A stretch of 64,000 nt of DNA from Musicola paradisiaca NCPPB 2511 (lineage in GTDB: Bacteria > Pseudomonadota > Gammaproteobacteria > Enterobacterales > Enterobacteriaceae). The position numbers and the translations under genes were made by a program. The notes under the pieces are model-generated. The model had not been told where the DNA came from. It saw only the letters and a program-made list of their open reading frames with translations, and did not search any database. The stretch's first letter is position 1. Every line of letters begins with the position of its first letter. This document shows positions 50,621 to 59,026 of this stretch, one piece after another. Where the stretch lies: NCBI RefSeq assembly GCF_000400505.1, contig NZ_CM001857.1, positions 4,349,868 through 4,413,867 of the forward strand, read 5' to 3'.

Positions 50621-52348
50621 ATGATTCAGGACGCATTTGTACGGCAGCGAGCAAAACAGCTTTACTGGCAGGGTTACCCGCCAGCGGAAATTTCGCGCCT
50701 GATGGGGATTAATCAAAACACGGTGTATGCCTGGAAAAAGCGCGACGAATGGGACGAGACGCCGCCTATCCAGCGCGTAACGCATTCTATTGATGCGCGG
50801 CTGTGTCAGTTGGCCCAAAAGCCGACCAAAACCGGCGGCGACCTGAAGGAAATGGACGCGCTGACCCGGCAGTTAAAAACGCTGAACGACGGCCAGCCAG
50901 GCAATGCCGCAGGCGGCAAGAAACCCCGCAAGCGCAAGGTGAAAAATCACTTCACTGACGAACAGATTGCCGCGTTGCGAACCAACATTCTCGACTCACT
51001 GGCCTGGCATCAAAACGGCTGGTATGCCCAGCAGGATCAACGCAACCGTATGATCCTAAAGTCCCGCCAGATCGGCGCCACCTGGTACTTTGCCCGTGAA
51101 GCGTTATTGCGGGCGCTGCGTGATGACGTAGCTTACCCTTATCAGCGCCACCAGATTTTTCTGTCCGCCTCACGTCGGCAGGCGCACCAGTTCCGGGGCT
51201 TTATCCAGAAGGTGGCGGAAGAGGTGGACGTCGAACTAAAAGGCGGTGACAAGATAGTCCTGAGCAACGGGGCCGAGCTGCATTTTCTGGGGACGTCTGC
51301 CGCGACGGCACAGTCTTACACCGGCAACCTGTATTTCGATGAGTTTTTCTGGGTCAGTAACTTTGCCAACCTGCGCAAGGTGGCCGGGGCGATGGCGACC
51401 CTGAAAGGGCTGACGCGCACCTACTTTTCCACCCCGTCGAGCGAAACCCATGAAGCGTACCCGTTCTGGACAGGCGCACGCTGGAATGAGAAGCGCAGCA
51501 AGGCACAAAAGGTCGCGTTTGATGTGTCATGGAAAGCGCTCAATAGCGGTTTGCTATGTCCGGATAAAACCTGGCGTCAGATTGTGACGCTACAGGACGT
51601 CATCGATCACGGCTGGCAATACACCGACCTGGAAGAAATCCGCGACGAAAACAGCCCGGATGAATACAACAACCTGTACGGCTGTGAGTTCGTCCGCGAT
51701 GGTGAGTCCGCCTTTAACCTCAACCTGTTATTTAGCTGCGGCGCCGACGGTTACGACGAGTGGCCGGACTGGAAGCCCTTTGCATCGCGCCCAATGGCCG
51801 ATCGCGGCATCTGGATTGGCTATGACGCCAACGGCAGCAGCGGCAACGGCGACAGCGGGGCGATCTCGGTGGTGGTACCGCCACTGGTGGCGGGCGGCAA
51901 ATTCCGCACCATCGAAACCCAGCAGATACGCGGCCTGGAGTTTGAAGAACAGGCGAAAGTGATCGAAGCGCTGACCTTCAAATACAACGTGCAGCATATC
52001 GCCATTGATGGCACCGGCATCGGCGAAGCGGTCTACCAGATTGTGAAGAAATTCTTCCCGGCGGCGGTGTGCTTCCTGATGTCGGTGTCATCCAAACGCG
52101 CCTTAGTGCTGAAAATGCTTCAGGTCATTCGTGCCGGTCGCTGGGAATACGACCGCAGCGAGCAGGCGCTGATCAATGCGTTCAACGCCGTGCGGCGCGT
52201 CAAGACGCCGGGCGGCATCATGACTTACGACACCGACCGCGCACGCGGCTCTAATCATGGCGATCTGGCCTGGGCAACCATGCTGGCCGTCATCAATGAA
52301 CCACTCGGCCAGGAGCAAGGCGGCGGTGGCTTTGCGATGGAGTTCTGA
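50621..52348 (+). CDS. Terminase large subunit P
   Basis: A 575-residue packaging ATPase/nuclease. N-terminal helix-turn-helix (YPPAEISRLMGINQNTVYAW), the ATP-binding segment LKSRQIGATWYFAREAL (atypical Walker A), LYFDEFFWVSNF (Walker B), and a RNase H-like nuclease domain starting at WIGYDANGSSGNGD with further acidic IAIDGTGIGE. Its last base is the first of gene Q (ATGA overlap). Confidence 0.94.
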   Translation: MIQDAFVRQRAKQLYWQGYPPAEISRLMGINQNTVYAWKKRDEWDETPPIQRVTHSIDARLCQLAQKPTKTGGDLKEMDALTRQLKTLNDGQPGNAAGGKKPRKRKVKNHFTDEQIAALRTNILDSLAWHQNGWYAQQDQRNRMILKSRQIGATWYFAREALLRALRDDVAYPYQRHQIFLSASRRQAHQFRGFIQKVAEEVDVELKGGDKIVLSNGAELHFLGTSAATAQSYTGNLYFDEFFWVSNFANLRKVAGAMATLKGLTRTYFSTPSSETHEAYPFWTGARWNEKRSKAQKVAFDVSWKALNSGLLCPDKTWRQIVTLQDVIDHGWQYTDLEEIRDENSPDEYNNLYGCEFVRDGESAFNLNLLFSCGADGYDEWPDWKPFASRPMADRGIWIGYDANGSSGNGDSGAISVVVPPLVAGGKFRTIETQQIRGLEFEEQAKVIEALTFKYNVQHIAIDGTGIGEAVYQIVKKFFPAAVCFLMSVSSKRALVLKMLQVIRAGRWEYDRSEQALINAFNAVRRVKTPGGIMTYDTDRARGSNHGDLAWATMLAVINEPLGQEQGGGGFAMEF

Positions 52349-53400
52349 TGAAAAGAAAATATAAACCCGGCGCCCGTCCGGCAATGACGCCTGGTCAGCC
52401 GGATATGGCCGCCACTCTGAAAAGCGATCCGGGGCTGAGCGCGTTTACCTTTGACGGCCCTTATCCGGTCAGGGACGGCCACGACCTGCTGGATAACATG
52501 TATTGCGCCGATAATGGCCGTTATTACGACACCCCGGTGGACTGGTACGGGCTGGCTCGCGCGTTTGGTAGTGCGTCATGGCACCAGTCCGCGCTGTACT
52601 TCAAACGGAATGCGCTGACCGGGTGCTTTATCCCGCACCCGTTATTGTCGCGTCAGGCGTTCTCCGCCTTCGTGCTCGACTGGTTTGTTTTCGGCAACGG
52701 TTATCTTGAACGCCGGGTCAACCGGCTGGGCAGCGTGTTGTCCCTGCGCCACGTTCCGGCAAAGTACACCCGGCGCGGCAGCGACCTGAATACCTATTGG
52801 TTTATCCGGCAGTGGAAGGATGAACACGCGTTTGATACCGACAGCGTGTGCCACGTCATCAACCCGGATATTAACCAAGAGATCTACGGTATGCCGGAGT
52901 ACATGGGCGCGCTGCTGTCGGCCAGCCTGTCGCACTCCGCCGATATGTTCCGCAAGCTCTACTATGACAACGGCTCGCACGCCGGGTGCATTATCTACAT
53001 CGGCGCATCCCAGGTGGATACCGAAAGCATGGATAACGTGAAAAAAACGCTGAAGGAAGCACGCGGCAAAGGCGCGTTTAAAAACCTGCTGTTACACGCG
53101 CCGGGCGGCGGTGAAAAAGGGGTACAGATTATTCCCTTCAGCCAGATATCCGCCAAAGATGAATTCCTGAATATCAAATCAGTGACGCGCGATGACATTC
53201 TGGCAGCGCACCGCGTACCGCCGCAACTGATGGGCGCCATGCCGGAAGGCAACGGTTCTTTTGGCGATGTGGAGAAAGCCGCGCGGGTGTTCGCCATCAA
53301 CGAACTGATGCCGGTGATGGAAGCGCTGAAGCATGTGAATGACTGGCTGGGGATGGAGGTGATCCGCTTCAACCCTTACGCCCTGTTGAAAGCCGAGTGA
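52348..53400 (+). CDS. Portal protein Q
   Basis: A 350-residue P2 gpQ homologue: FVFGNGYLERRVNRLG, SHSADMFRKLYYDNGSHAGC and AHRVPPQLMGAMPEG are family-typical. It forms the dodecameric portal. A terminator follows 14 bases after the stop. Confidence 0.94.
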   Translation: MKRKYKPGARPAMTPGQPDMAATLKSDPGLSAFTFDGPYPVRDGHDLLDNMYCADNGRYYDTPVDWYGLARAFGSASWHQSALYFKRNALTGCFIPHPLLSRQAFSAFVLDWFVFGNGYLERRVNRLGSVLSLRHVPAKYTRRGSDLNTYWFIRQWKDEHAFDTDSVCHVINPDINQEIYGMPEYMGALLSASLSHSADMFRKLYYDNGSHAGCIIYIGASQVDTESMDNVKKTLKEARGKGAFKNLLLHAPGGGEKGVQIIPFSQISAKDEFLNIKSVTRDDILAAHRVPPQLMGAMPEGNGSFGDVEKAARVFAINELMPVMEALKHVNDWLGMEVIRFNPYALLKAE

Positions 53401-53413
53401 TACCCCGCCGCTG

Positions 53414-53438
53414 CCGCCGCACTCACGCGGCGGTTTTT
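53414..53438 (+). terminator. Terminator after P-Q
   Basis: Seven-base stem CCGCCGC / GCGGCGG with a six-base loop, followed by five T. Confidence 0.85.
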
Positions 53439-53810
53439 ATTCAAAAACTTTCACGTCACCTGCGTACTATCTCTTTTCAGTTCAACGGCTAACGCCACCA
53501 TTCCCCGCCCGTATAAAACCGTCTCAGCGCCGCGCTGTCGAGCGCTCTCACCGGATGACGCGCCGCGTCTCCTGGAGGGAAATACACACGCAGCAGGGCG
53601 GGAAATGGGCCGGATTCGGCACATCAAAGGGGGATCCCTACCTACCCCCCATCGCGGGGGCTGTTCCCCCGTCACCAGCGCGCTGCTCTCGCTTCATTTT
53701 TTGTGCAAGTGCAGAAACCGGCCCGGCGCGCGAGCGTACCGGGCCGAAAGGGGGAAAATAGCATCAAAAAAGTTGTGCAAAATTGTGCACTATTGTGCGG
53801 TAACTTCACC
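53439..53810. other. Non-coding region beyond Q: expected cos site and TTGTGC repeats
   Basis: About 370 bases without a credible gene; short open frames here have extreme composition. In P2 the cos site lies just beyond the 3' end of Q, so cos is expected here; the minus strand at about 53493-53512 (ATACGGGCGGGGAATGGTGG) faintly recalls the G-rich P2 cos end, but this is weak. Also visible are a GGCCCGG/CCGGGCC stem (53720-53747) and TTGTGC at 53701, 53773, 53783 and 53793, the last three in exact 10-base phase. Confidence 0.5.
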
Positions 53811-53834
53811 AAAAAAATCCCGCCGAAGCGGGAT
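53811..53834 (-). terminator. Terminator of the XRE-ImmA/IrrE operon
   Basis: On the minus strand the stem ATCCCGC / GCGGGAT with a TTCG tetraloop is followed by seven T, 16 bases after the stop codon of the metallopeptidase gene. Confidence 0.88.
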
Positions 53835-53849
53835 ACATTAGTGAAAAAA

Positions 53850-54962
53850 CTAGGCAGTTCTCATGCGATAAGCAGACATAGACACAACATTTTCTGTCGT
53901 GATTTCAGGTACAAAATCTAAAGTATTATCGCTTGCTAACCCCGCTAGCATGGCTGGAGTGATGCATAAACGCTGCGCTAAAGATTCAATATCAACTGAC
54001 AGATCCGTTAGAAGAAACCTCAATGCCTTATGAAAAAGCTCTGGCTTTTCATTTGGGATTAAATAATCCTCTTTTTCATCAATAGCTTCCCCCTTACGTT
54101 TCAGACCAAAAAATGCCGTTTTATACTGAGCATCAGTTAAGAGAGAAAGCTGATGCGCCCTGTAAATTATTGCTGCTTTACTCACTTTCCACGTCAATTT
54201 AAACTGGCTAAGGCCTTGCCAGTCGATACGTCCACCTATTGGGCGAGGAAAATACTTTGCCATCGCCGAGCGAGGCAGAAGCAAGGCGGAAGCAAATCGG
54301 TTTGCTTGCGATTCCGTTACCCTGTCCCCCGTCGAAATACCTTCATGCAAAATCAAATGTGCAACTTCGTGGGCAATATCAAAACGCTGACGACACGGTG
54401 ACTTTTTAGCCGTGTTCCTAACGATAAATGGGCGACTCAAAGGAACAGACAGCGCGTCCACATCATCAGAAACAGAATCGAAAGATGTAACAAACGCCCC
54501 CAACTTTTCAGCAAGGCGGGTCATATTATCGATCGGCCCAAAGCCTAACCCCCAATCAGTACGGCATTTTTCAGCCGCCTTCTCTATGTCCTCTTGAGTA
54601 TGCACCCTCATTTCAGGAAACCTGACTGCTGGCAAGTTTAAATACTCATCGAAAACTTCAATTAGACGGCGATACAATTCAGCTTTAGCAAGCGTCGCCC
54701 ACTTAGTAGCCATGCGTGTAGAACTACGTTTGCGGAAGTGAACGATCTCTTCATTCACTGGAGACTGCTCCTGCACTTCGAAAAATTCGGGCATGACCAG
54801 CAAGACGGCAGCTAATTTATTCGCAAGATCAGGAGTAGGCACAGCAGAGCCGGATTCCAGCCGCTGAATATACTGGCGGGTCTTATCGACCCGCTCAGCT
54901 ACTTGCTCCAGTGATAACTCGTGATACAGACGAGCCAATCGCAAATTAGAACCGTTAAACAC
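53850..54962 (-). CDS. XRE-ImmA/IrrE (DUF955) metallopeptidase, hotspot cargo
   Basis: A 370-residue protein with an N-terminal Cro/C1 helix-turn-helix (residues 1-55, LSLEQVAERVDKTRQYIQRL) and a zinc metallopeptidase of the ImmA/IrrE type with HEVAH (His198, Glu199, His202) in the IAHEVAHLILHEG motif, plus the downstream ESQANRFASALLLP glutamate motif. Relatives cleave repressors (ImmA of ICEBs1, IrrE of Deinococcus) or act as antitoxin partners. It is the second gene of a two-gene operon, 13 bases after the 197-aa gene, placed between phage genes A and Q, the P2 defence hotspot. The target is unknown. Base composition is lower in G+C than the phage genes around it. Confidence 0.87.
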   Translation of the reverse strand: MFNGSNLRLARLYHELSLEQVAERVDKTRQYIQRLESGSAVPTPDLANKLAAVLLVMPEFFEVQEQSPVNEEIVHFRKRSSTRMATKWATLAKAELYRRLIEVFDEYLNLPAVRFPEMRVHTQEDIEKAAEKCRTDWGLGFGPIDNMTRLAEKLGAFVTSFDSVSDDVDALSVPLSRPFIVRNTAKKSPCRQRFDIAHEVAHLILHEGISTGDRVTESQANRFASALLLPRSAMAKYFPRPIGGRIDWQGLSQFKLTWKVSKAAIIYRAHQLSLLTDAQYKTAFFGLKRKGEAIDEKEDYLIPNEKPELFHKALRFLLTDLSVDIESLAQRLCITPAMLAGLASDNTLDFVPEITTENVVSMSAYRMRTA

Positions 54963-54975
54963 TTTTCACCTACTG

Positions 54976-55569
54976 TTATTCGTTATCGCTTTTCTTTTCC
55001 TTTTCAGGAACAGAAGCGCTGATATCATCCAGCTCAATCTTAACAGGTGCTGGCGGGGTATCATCTGTAGAGTGCAGCACTGTTACCCGTTCTTCGCCAT
55101 AAGTCCACAAAGAGAGCATTTCTTCCAGTGCATTATAACCTGCAAAATGCACGCGCCCACCTTCACCTTCGAACTCCGGCTTCTCAACAACAAAGCGCCA
55201 AATCGTAGGGATTGTATCCTCCGACGCAAACAACTGATCAACACTATTCTTACGGAAGAAATTAGGTTTTTTAGGATTAGTTGGATCATCGCTAAAAGAA
55301 CGAATAGGAATGCCACCAATAGTTATTGTGTAGTCATTATTCGGATTAGAGAGTCCCAACCAGTCGTATTTTTTCGACATACACAGCTTCACGATTCGGT
55401 TCTTTTGGCGTCCAAAAGTGCATGTTGCGCGTGTGTAATTATCATCAAGCGAAGAAGACAAAAGTTCATGTGTATCTTCCTGAACTTTAAGGAGCGCCTC
55501 TGCAATGATCGACAGGCGTTCTTCGGTTAACTGTGGGTGAAACGTCCAAGGGAATGGGTAATCTTGCAT
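54976..55569 (-). CDS. Unrecognised 197-aa protein, first gene of hotspot operon
   Basis: I do not recognise this family. The protein (MQDYPFPWTFHPQLTEERLS) is soluble, with a helical N-terminal third, a basic segment around RQKNRIVKLCMSKKYDWLGL, a PTNPKKPNFFRKNS loop, a likely beta-rich middle (IWRFVVEKPEFEGEGGRVHF) and a charged tail PEKEKKSDNE. AAAGGAAAG precedes the ATG. It is co-directional with and 13 bases upstream of the ImmA/IrrE gene, so the two probably act together (effector and regulator, or substrate and protease). A+T-rich relative to the phage backbone, hence recently acquired cargo. Confidence 0.78.
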   Translation of the reverse strand: MQDYPFPWTFHPQLTEERLSIIAEALLKVQEDTHELLSSSLDDNYTRATCTFGRQKNRIVKLCMSKKYDWLGLSNPNNDYTITIGGIPIRSFSDDPTNPKKPNFFRKNSVDQLFASEDTIPTIWRFVVEKPEFEGEGGRVHFAGYNALEEMLSLWTYGEERVTVLHSTDDTPPAPVKIELDDISASVPEKEKKSDNE

Positions 55570-55602
55570 CGGGTCACTTTCCTTTCAGTGCAAAAATTAA
55601 AC

Positions 55603-55645
55603 TTTGTCAACCGGAATGATGGTGCAGTTTTTTTATTTTGTCAAC
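55603..55645 (-). promoter_or_regulatory. Promoter/operator region of the hotspot operon
   Basis: The minus strand carries GTTGACAAA twice, 34 bases apart (55603-55611 and 55637-55645). The upstream copy gives TTGACA with a 17-base spacer and a weak CATCAT -10. The repeat could be an operator for the XRE domain encoded in the operon. Inference only. Confidence 0.45.
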
Positions 55646-55748
55646 TAACCCCTGTTAATTTTTACAGCACATCTCAAAATATAAATACTAAGCTAACAAT
55701 CTATTAGTGGTTCCGTTTTTCTCATCCACCAACGAACACCACCACACC

Positions 55749-57803
55749 TTATCCCCAGTTCCACCCCGGCCACAGCTCGCAATCCCCTGTCTGGCCTACT
55801 TCCTCCAGCCTGCCGTTAACCATTTTCAGCGCCCTGCCCTCGCTTATTGCCAGACTGCAGCCACGAATCAGCACATCGACCAGCCCCGGATCAGGCGGAA
55901 AACCGCGTAAGCGCAACAGTTCCGATAATCGCCGCCGTAGGCCCGGCGTACAGTTATTGACAGAACTCCAAGCTGCGGCGGGGCCGCCAGAAACCCCGGC
56001 CCCCGCTGACGCGGCGGCCTGTTTCGGGACAATCCTCCATTGCACCGTTCGGGTGACGATCGCGGAGCGCTCCCCCAGTAATGGCGAATACACCCCCTGA
56101 ACCTTTTGTACGTCTTCGGCATACTGGTTCGCACGTTCCGTAATCTCATAGGACAACCGCACAACAAGTGCGTCACGCGACACAAGAGGGCCACCCTGCG
56201 CTTGGGTGTATGCGGCCCAGTCGCCCACATCTGCTGCCGCCAGCACCGCATCCATCGCCGCGTTATCCAGTTGCTTATCACCCAGGCGTCGCAGCTCGCG
56301 GTAAACCGTTACCGGCGCACCGCCGATTTGCTGAAACTGCCGGATACGCCAGCGCGACGCCCAGGCAGATACCGCCTTTGCCATGTCGCGCAGGTTTTCC
56401 CCGGTTTCCTCGTCGGCCTCGCCATCCAGTGCGTAGCCATCAATATTCTTGCTGATGTACTTGGCGATATAACCCGTGGCGCTGCCTTTTTCCGGGTCAA
56501 TCGGTTCATAATGAAAGCGGGCTTTTTGCGCCTTTTCACTGTTCAGCTCATCGGCATCTTCCCGGCGGGCGTGATACGCCATGATGTCGCGTACCTGTTC
56601 GATGTGCTCCGGGCGCATGAACAACAACAAATGCCAGTGCGGCGTGCCATCGTGATGCGGCTCGACGACCCGAAAGCCAAACACGCTAATCTCTTCGCGT
56701 GACAGCTCCGCCCGGATACGCGCCCACACACCGCACAGGCATTTCTGTGTGTCGCGTGGGCTGGCACCGCTCCACTGTTCGACGAACCCGCCGCCGCTGT
56801 GTACTGCGTGATACCGTGACGGCGCGGTGATGGTGTAAAACTCCCCGGCACAGCCCATTTCCTGCGCCAGATCCTCAAAGCCGCGCATTCTCACCATCAG
56901 CTCACAACGGCGGATCGCCGGGTTGGCGTTGCTGGCGTTAACCTTGTCATCCATAGAGACACGGTTACCCTCTTCATCTTCCAGATCAAACGCCTTGAAA
57001 AACTCCCGGTTACGCCGTTTCTGCTCTTTCCATTCATCCAGCGTGGAGCGCGAGACATAGGGTGACGCCGCTTTTTGTACCTGGCCGACCGCAATCGCCA
57101 TATGCTCCCGCTGAATATCGCGGCGGCGTTTTAGCCGTGCCCGCCACCACTCCGGTGACATCATGCGTAACAGGCCGGATTCGGCTTTTTCGGTCGATAA
57201 CGGGTGGCGGCCTTTGGTGAATTGCGCCCAGTAAGCCGGCTGCGTTCCGGCCTGCAAGGTCAGCAGGCCAAGGTGACGGAATGACAGCAGGGTGATATGC
57301 CTGTCAGTCAGGCTCCCAGTGTTTCTGATGCGGTTTTCGGTGTAGTCGCGCAACGATGCTGCCATGAAATCGGCCACTCGTTGCGATAAGGCGCGGATGT
57401 TGTCACGGTCATAAACCGGCAGCTTTTCCAGATCATCACCGAACGGGAACGGCAGATCTCCCGCAGCACGTTGTTGCGTCTGGTATCGTTCGGTAACGGT
57501 GCGCAGGCGTGGCAATACGCTTTTCCCCAGGGTACGGAGTAAAAACGTATTGGCCCGGCGGCGCCCCTTGTGCTCATCGGATTTAAACAGCTTTTCATAA
57601 CGCTGGCCGAAATACTTCGCCAGATAATCCGGCATTCCGGCCAGATACTGCTGACGCCATTCATGATCGACCTTATTCAGGTGCCAGAGGCTGCGTTCAA
57701 CATAGCTCAGCCCTGCAGGCTCGCCGGGGGAAAACTGTTCACGCTGCCATTCCCTGACAGCGTGATACACGCCGTTATGCTCCAGAATCTGTAAATCAGT
57801 CAC
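55749..57803 (-). CDS. Replication initiation endonuclease A (HUH family)
   Basis: A 684-residue P2 gpA homologue that nicks the origin for rolling-circle replication. The HUH motif is seen in EPHHDGTPHWHLLLF (His389 and His391), and the paired catalytic tyrosines in SATGYIAKYISKNIDG (Tyr445 and Tyr449). In P2 the origin lies inside gene A, so the origin is probably within this gene. It overlaps the upstream PAPS-reductase-like gene by 4 bases and is the last gene of the early operon. Confidence 0.93.
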   Translation of the reverse strand: MTDLQILEHNGVYHAVREWQREQFSPGEPAGLSYVERSLWHLNKVDHEWRQQYLAGMPDYLAKYFGQRYEKLFKSDEHKGRRRANTFLLRTLGKSVLPRLRTVTERYQTQQRAAGDLPFPFGDDLEKLPVYDRDNIRALSQRVADFMAASLRDYTENRIRNTGSLTDRHITLLSFRHLGLLTLQAGTQPAYWAQFTKGRHPLSTEKAESGLLRMMSPEWWRARLKRRRDIQREHMAIAVGQVQKAASPYVSRSTLDEWKEQKRRNREFFKAFDLEDEEGNRVSMDDKVNASNANPAIRRCELMVRMRGFEDLAQEMGCAGEFYTITAPSRYHAVHSGGGFVEQWSGASPRDTQKCLCGVWARIRAELSREEISVFGFRVVEPHHDGTPHWHLLLFMRPEHIEQVRDIMAYHARREDADELNSEKAQKARFHYEPIDPEKGSATGYIAKYISKNIDGYALDGEADEETGENLRDMAKAVSAWASRWRIRQFQQIGGAPVTVYRELRRLGDKQLDNAAMDAVLAAADVGDWAAYTQAQGGPLVSRDALVVRLSYEITERANQYAEDVQKVQGVYSPLLGERSAIVTRTVQWRIVPKQAAASAGAGVSGGPAAAWSSVNNCTPGLRRRLSELLRLRGFPPDPGLVDVLIRGCSLAISEGRALKMVNGRLEEVGQTGDCELWPGWNWG

Positions 57804-59026
57804 TCACAAACCCCGGCATAGACACTGCTACAAACCGACTTGTCGTTTGCCTCTGCCAAAAGGTCGAATTGCGCCCCCCCGCGTGTCGTCATAGCCCAAT
57901 CGCGGTAAGACTCAATGCCGTATTCATCAACGGTAATTATGTCGATCCGCTGTTCCGCTCTACGTGGATCATGGGTGGAAGGAAAAAACGTTGAATTTCC
58001 TCTGCGTGAGCAGGCGGCTACCAGTCTTTCCCACTCAGCAACACGCTTTATTTCTTCAGGCCAGCGGCTGAATATTTCCGCCAATTCAGACTTACGGGCA
58101 TGGATACACGGCATACACCCAACCCGGCTACAGCCTTGTTGATATAGCGGGTTAGGCTTAATCCCATGACGTTTAGCAATGGCGAAGACATCTTCATGTT
58201 TCCATTCAAGGATCGGGCGATAAACATGCAAACCGGGAGTGTTATCCGCATCTTCTTCCCATACTGGCAAACCGGCCCGGGCGGGTGACTCTTGAGCGCG
58301 AACCCCCTGCCAGCTTATTACCTCGTCATATTCATCAAGCGCAGGTAGAACTACCTGAGTACGCACAGGTTCGTGCTTAAGTTCGAAGGTGCAAAATCGA
58401 GCTTTAGTGCTGGGGAATCTACCCTTCAACATGCAAAGATCGAGGAATGGATTGCCAGTTGGCCGGAGATTATCAAGAGCTGACTTAACCCTAGCAGCAG
58501 CCTCAACCTCAGCATCTTGCTGGTTCAGACCCTTTACAGATGGAATCCACTGAAACCCATTTAAGACAGCAGTGTTATAACGATCATCAGGCACAGATTC
58601 AGGCCATACAAAACGCTCCCGCCTACCATTAGGGTATAAAAGATACTCATCAAAATAAGTATCATCGTCCTCATCTAACATTATTTTCTGGACACGGAAA
58701 CCGGATGCCAGCGCCCAGCGACCCTCGAATCTATCCACCATCAGGTCAGTGATCAGCCCCTGATACCAGTTATTCGTAATAAATTTTCTTTTCTGCTCTA
58801 TCTGTCTTGAAAAATCAGCCTTTACTCGTTTGATTGGGCCTAATTTGCTTTCCAGATAGCCCAGATACTCAATTGTCTGCGGGTGCTCATGCCCTGTATC
58901 AGCAAAGACAGCGGTGTGCTGCACTCCGTGTTCAATGGCCAGAAGCCACTGAGCCAAGCTGTCTTTTCCGCCAGACACGCTGATAACGTTGATGGTGTCG
59001 TTCTGAAAGCAACGGGAATCAATCAT
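57800..59026 (-). CDS. PAPS-reductase-like PP-loop protein
   Basis: A 408-residue member of the phosphoadenosine-phosphosulfate reductase superfamily: the PP-loop SGGKDS (residues 18-23) and FADTGHEHPQT follow the family, and a cysteine cluster CSRVGCMPCIHA (about residues 295-310) resembles the Fe-S or Zn site of DndC-like and phage relatives. Additional acidic insert (LDEDDDTYFDEYLLY). Whether it reduces PAPS, activates sulfur or adenylates nucleic acid is not known; the setting between Dam and the replication gene suggests a role in DNA chemistry. It overlaps gpA by 4 bases and the Dam stop by one base. Confidence 0.85.
   Translation of the reverse strand: MIDSRCFQNDTINVISVSGGKDSLAQWLLAIEHGVQHTAVFADTGHEHPQTIEYLGYLESKLGPIKRVKADFSRQIEQKRKFITNNWYQGLITDLMVDRFEGRWALASGFRVQKIMLDEDDDTYFDEYLLYPNGRRERFVWPESVPDDRYNTAVLNGFQWIPSVKGLNQQDAEVEAAARVKSALDNLRPTGNPFLDLCMLKGRFPSTKARFCTFELKHEPVRTQVVLPALDEYDEVISWQGVRAQESPARAGLPVWEEDADNTPGLHVYRPILEWKHEDVFAIAKRHGIKPNPLYQQGCSRVGCMPCIHARKSELAEIFSRWPEEIKRVAEWERLVAACSRRGNSTFFPSTHDPRRAEQRIDIITVDEYGIESYRDWAMTTRGGAQFDLLAEANDKSVCSSVYAGVCE

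Noticed and set aside
53451-53761. Several short frames on both strands beyond portal gene Q
   Set aside because: They overlap each other, are rich in Arg/Pro/Gly from GC-rich palindromes, and lie where cos is expected.
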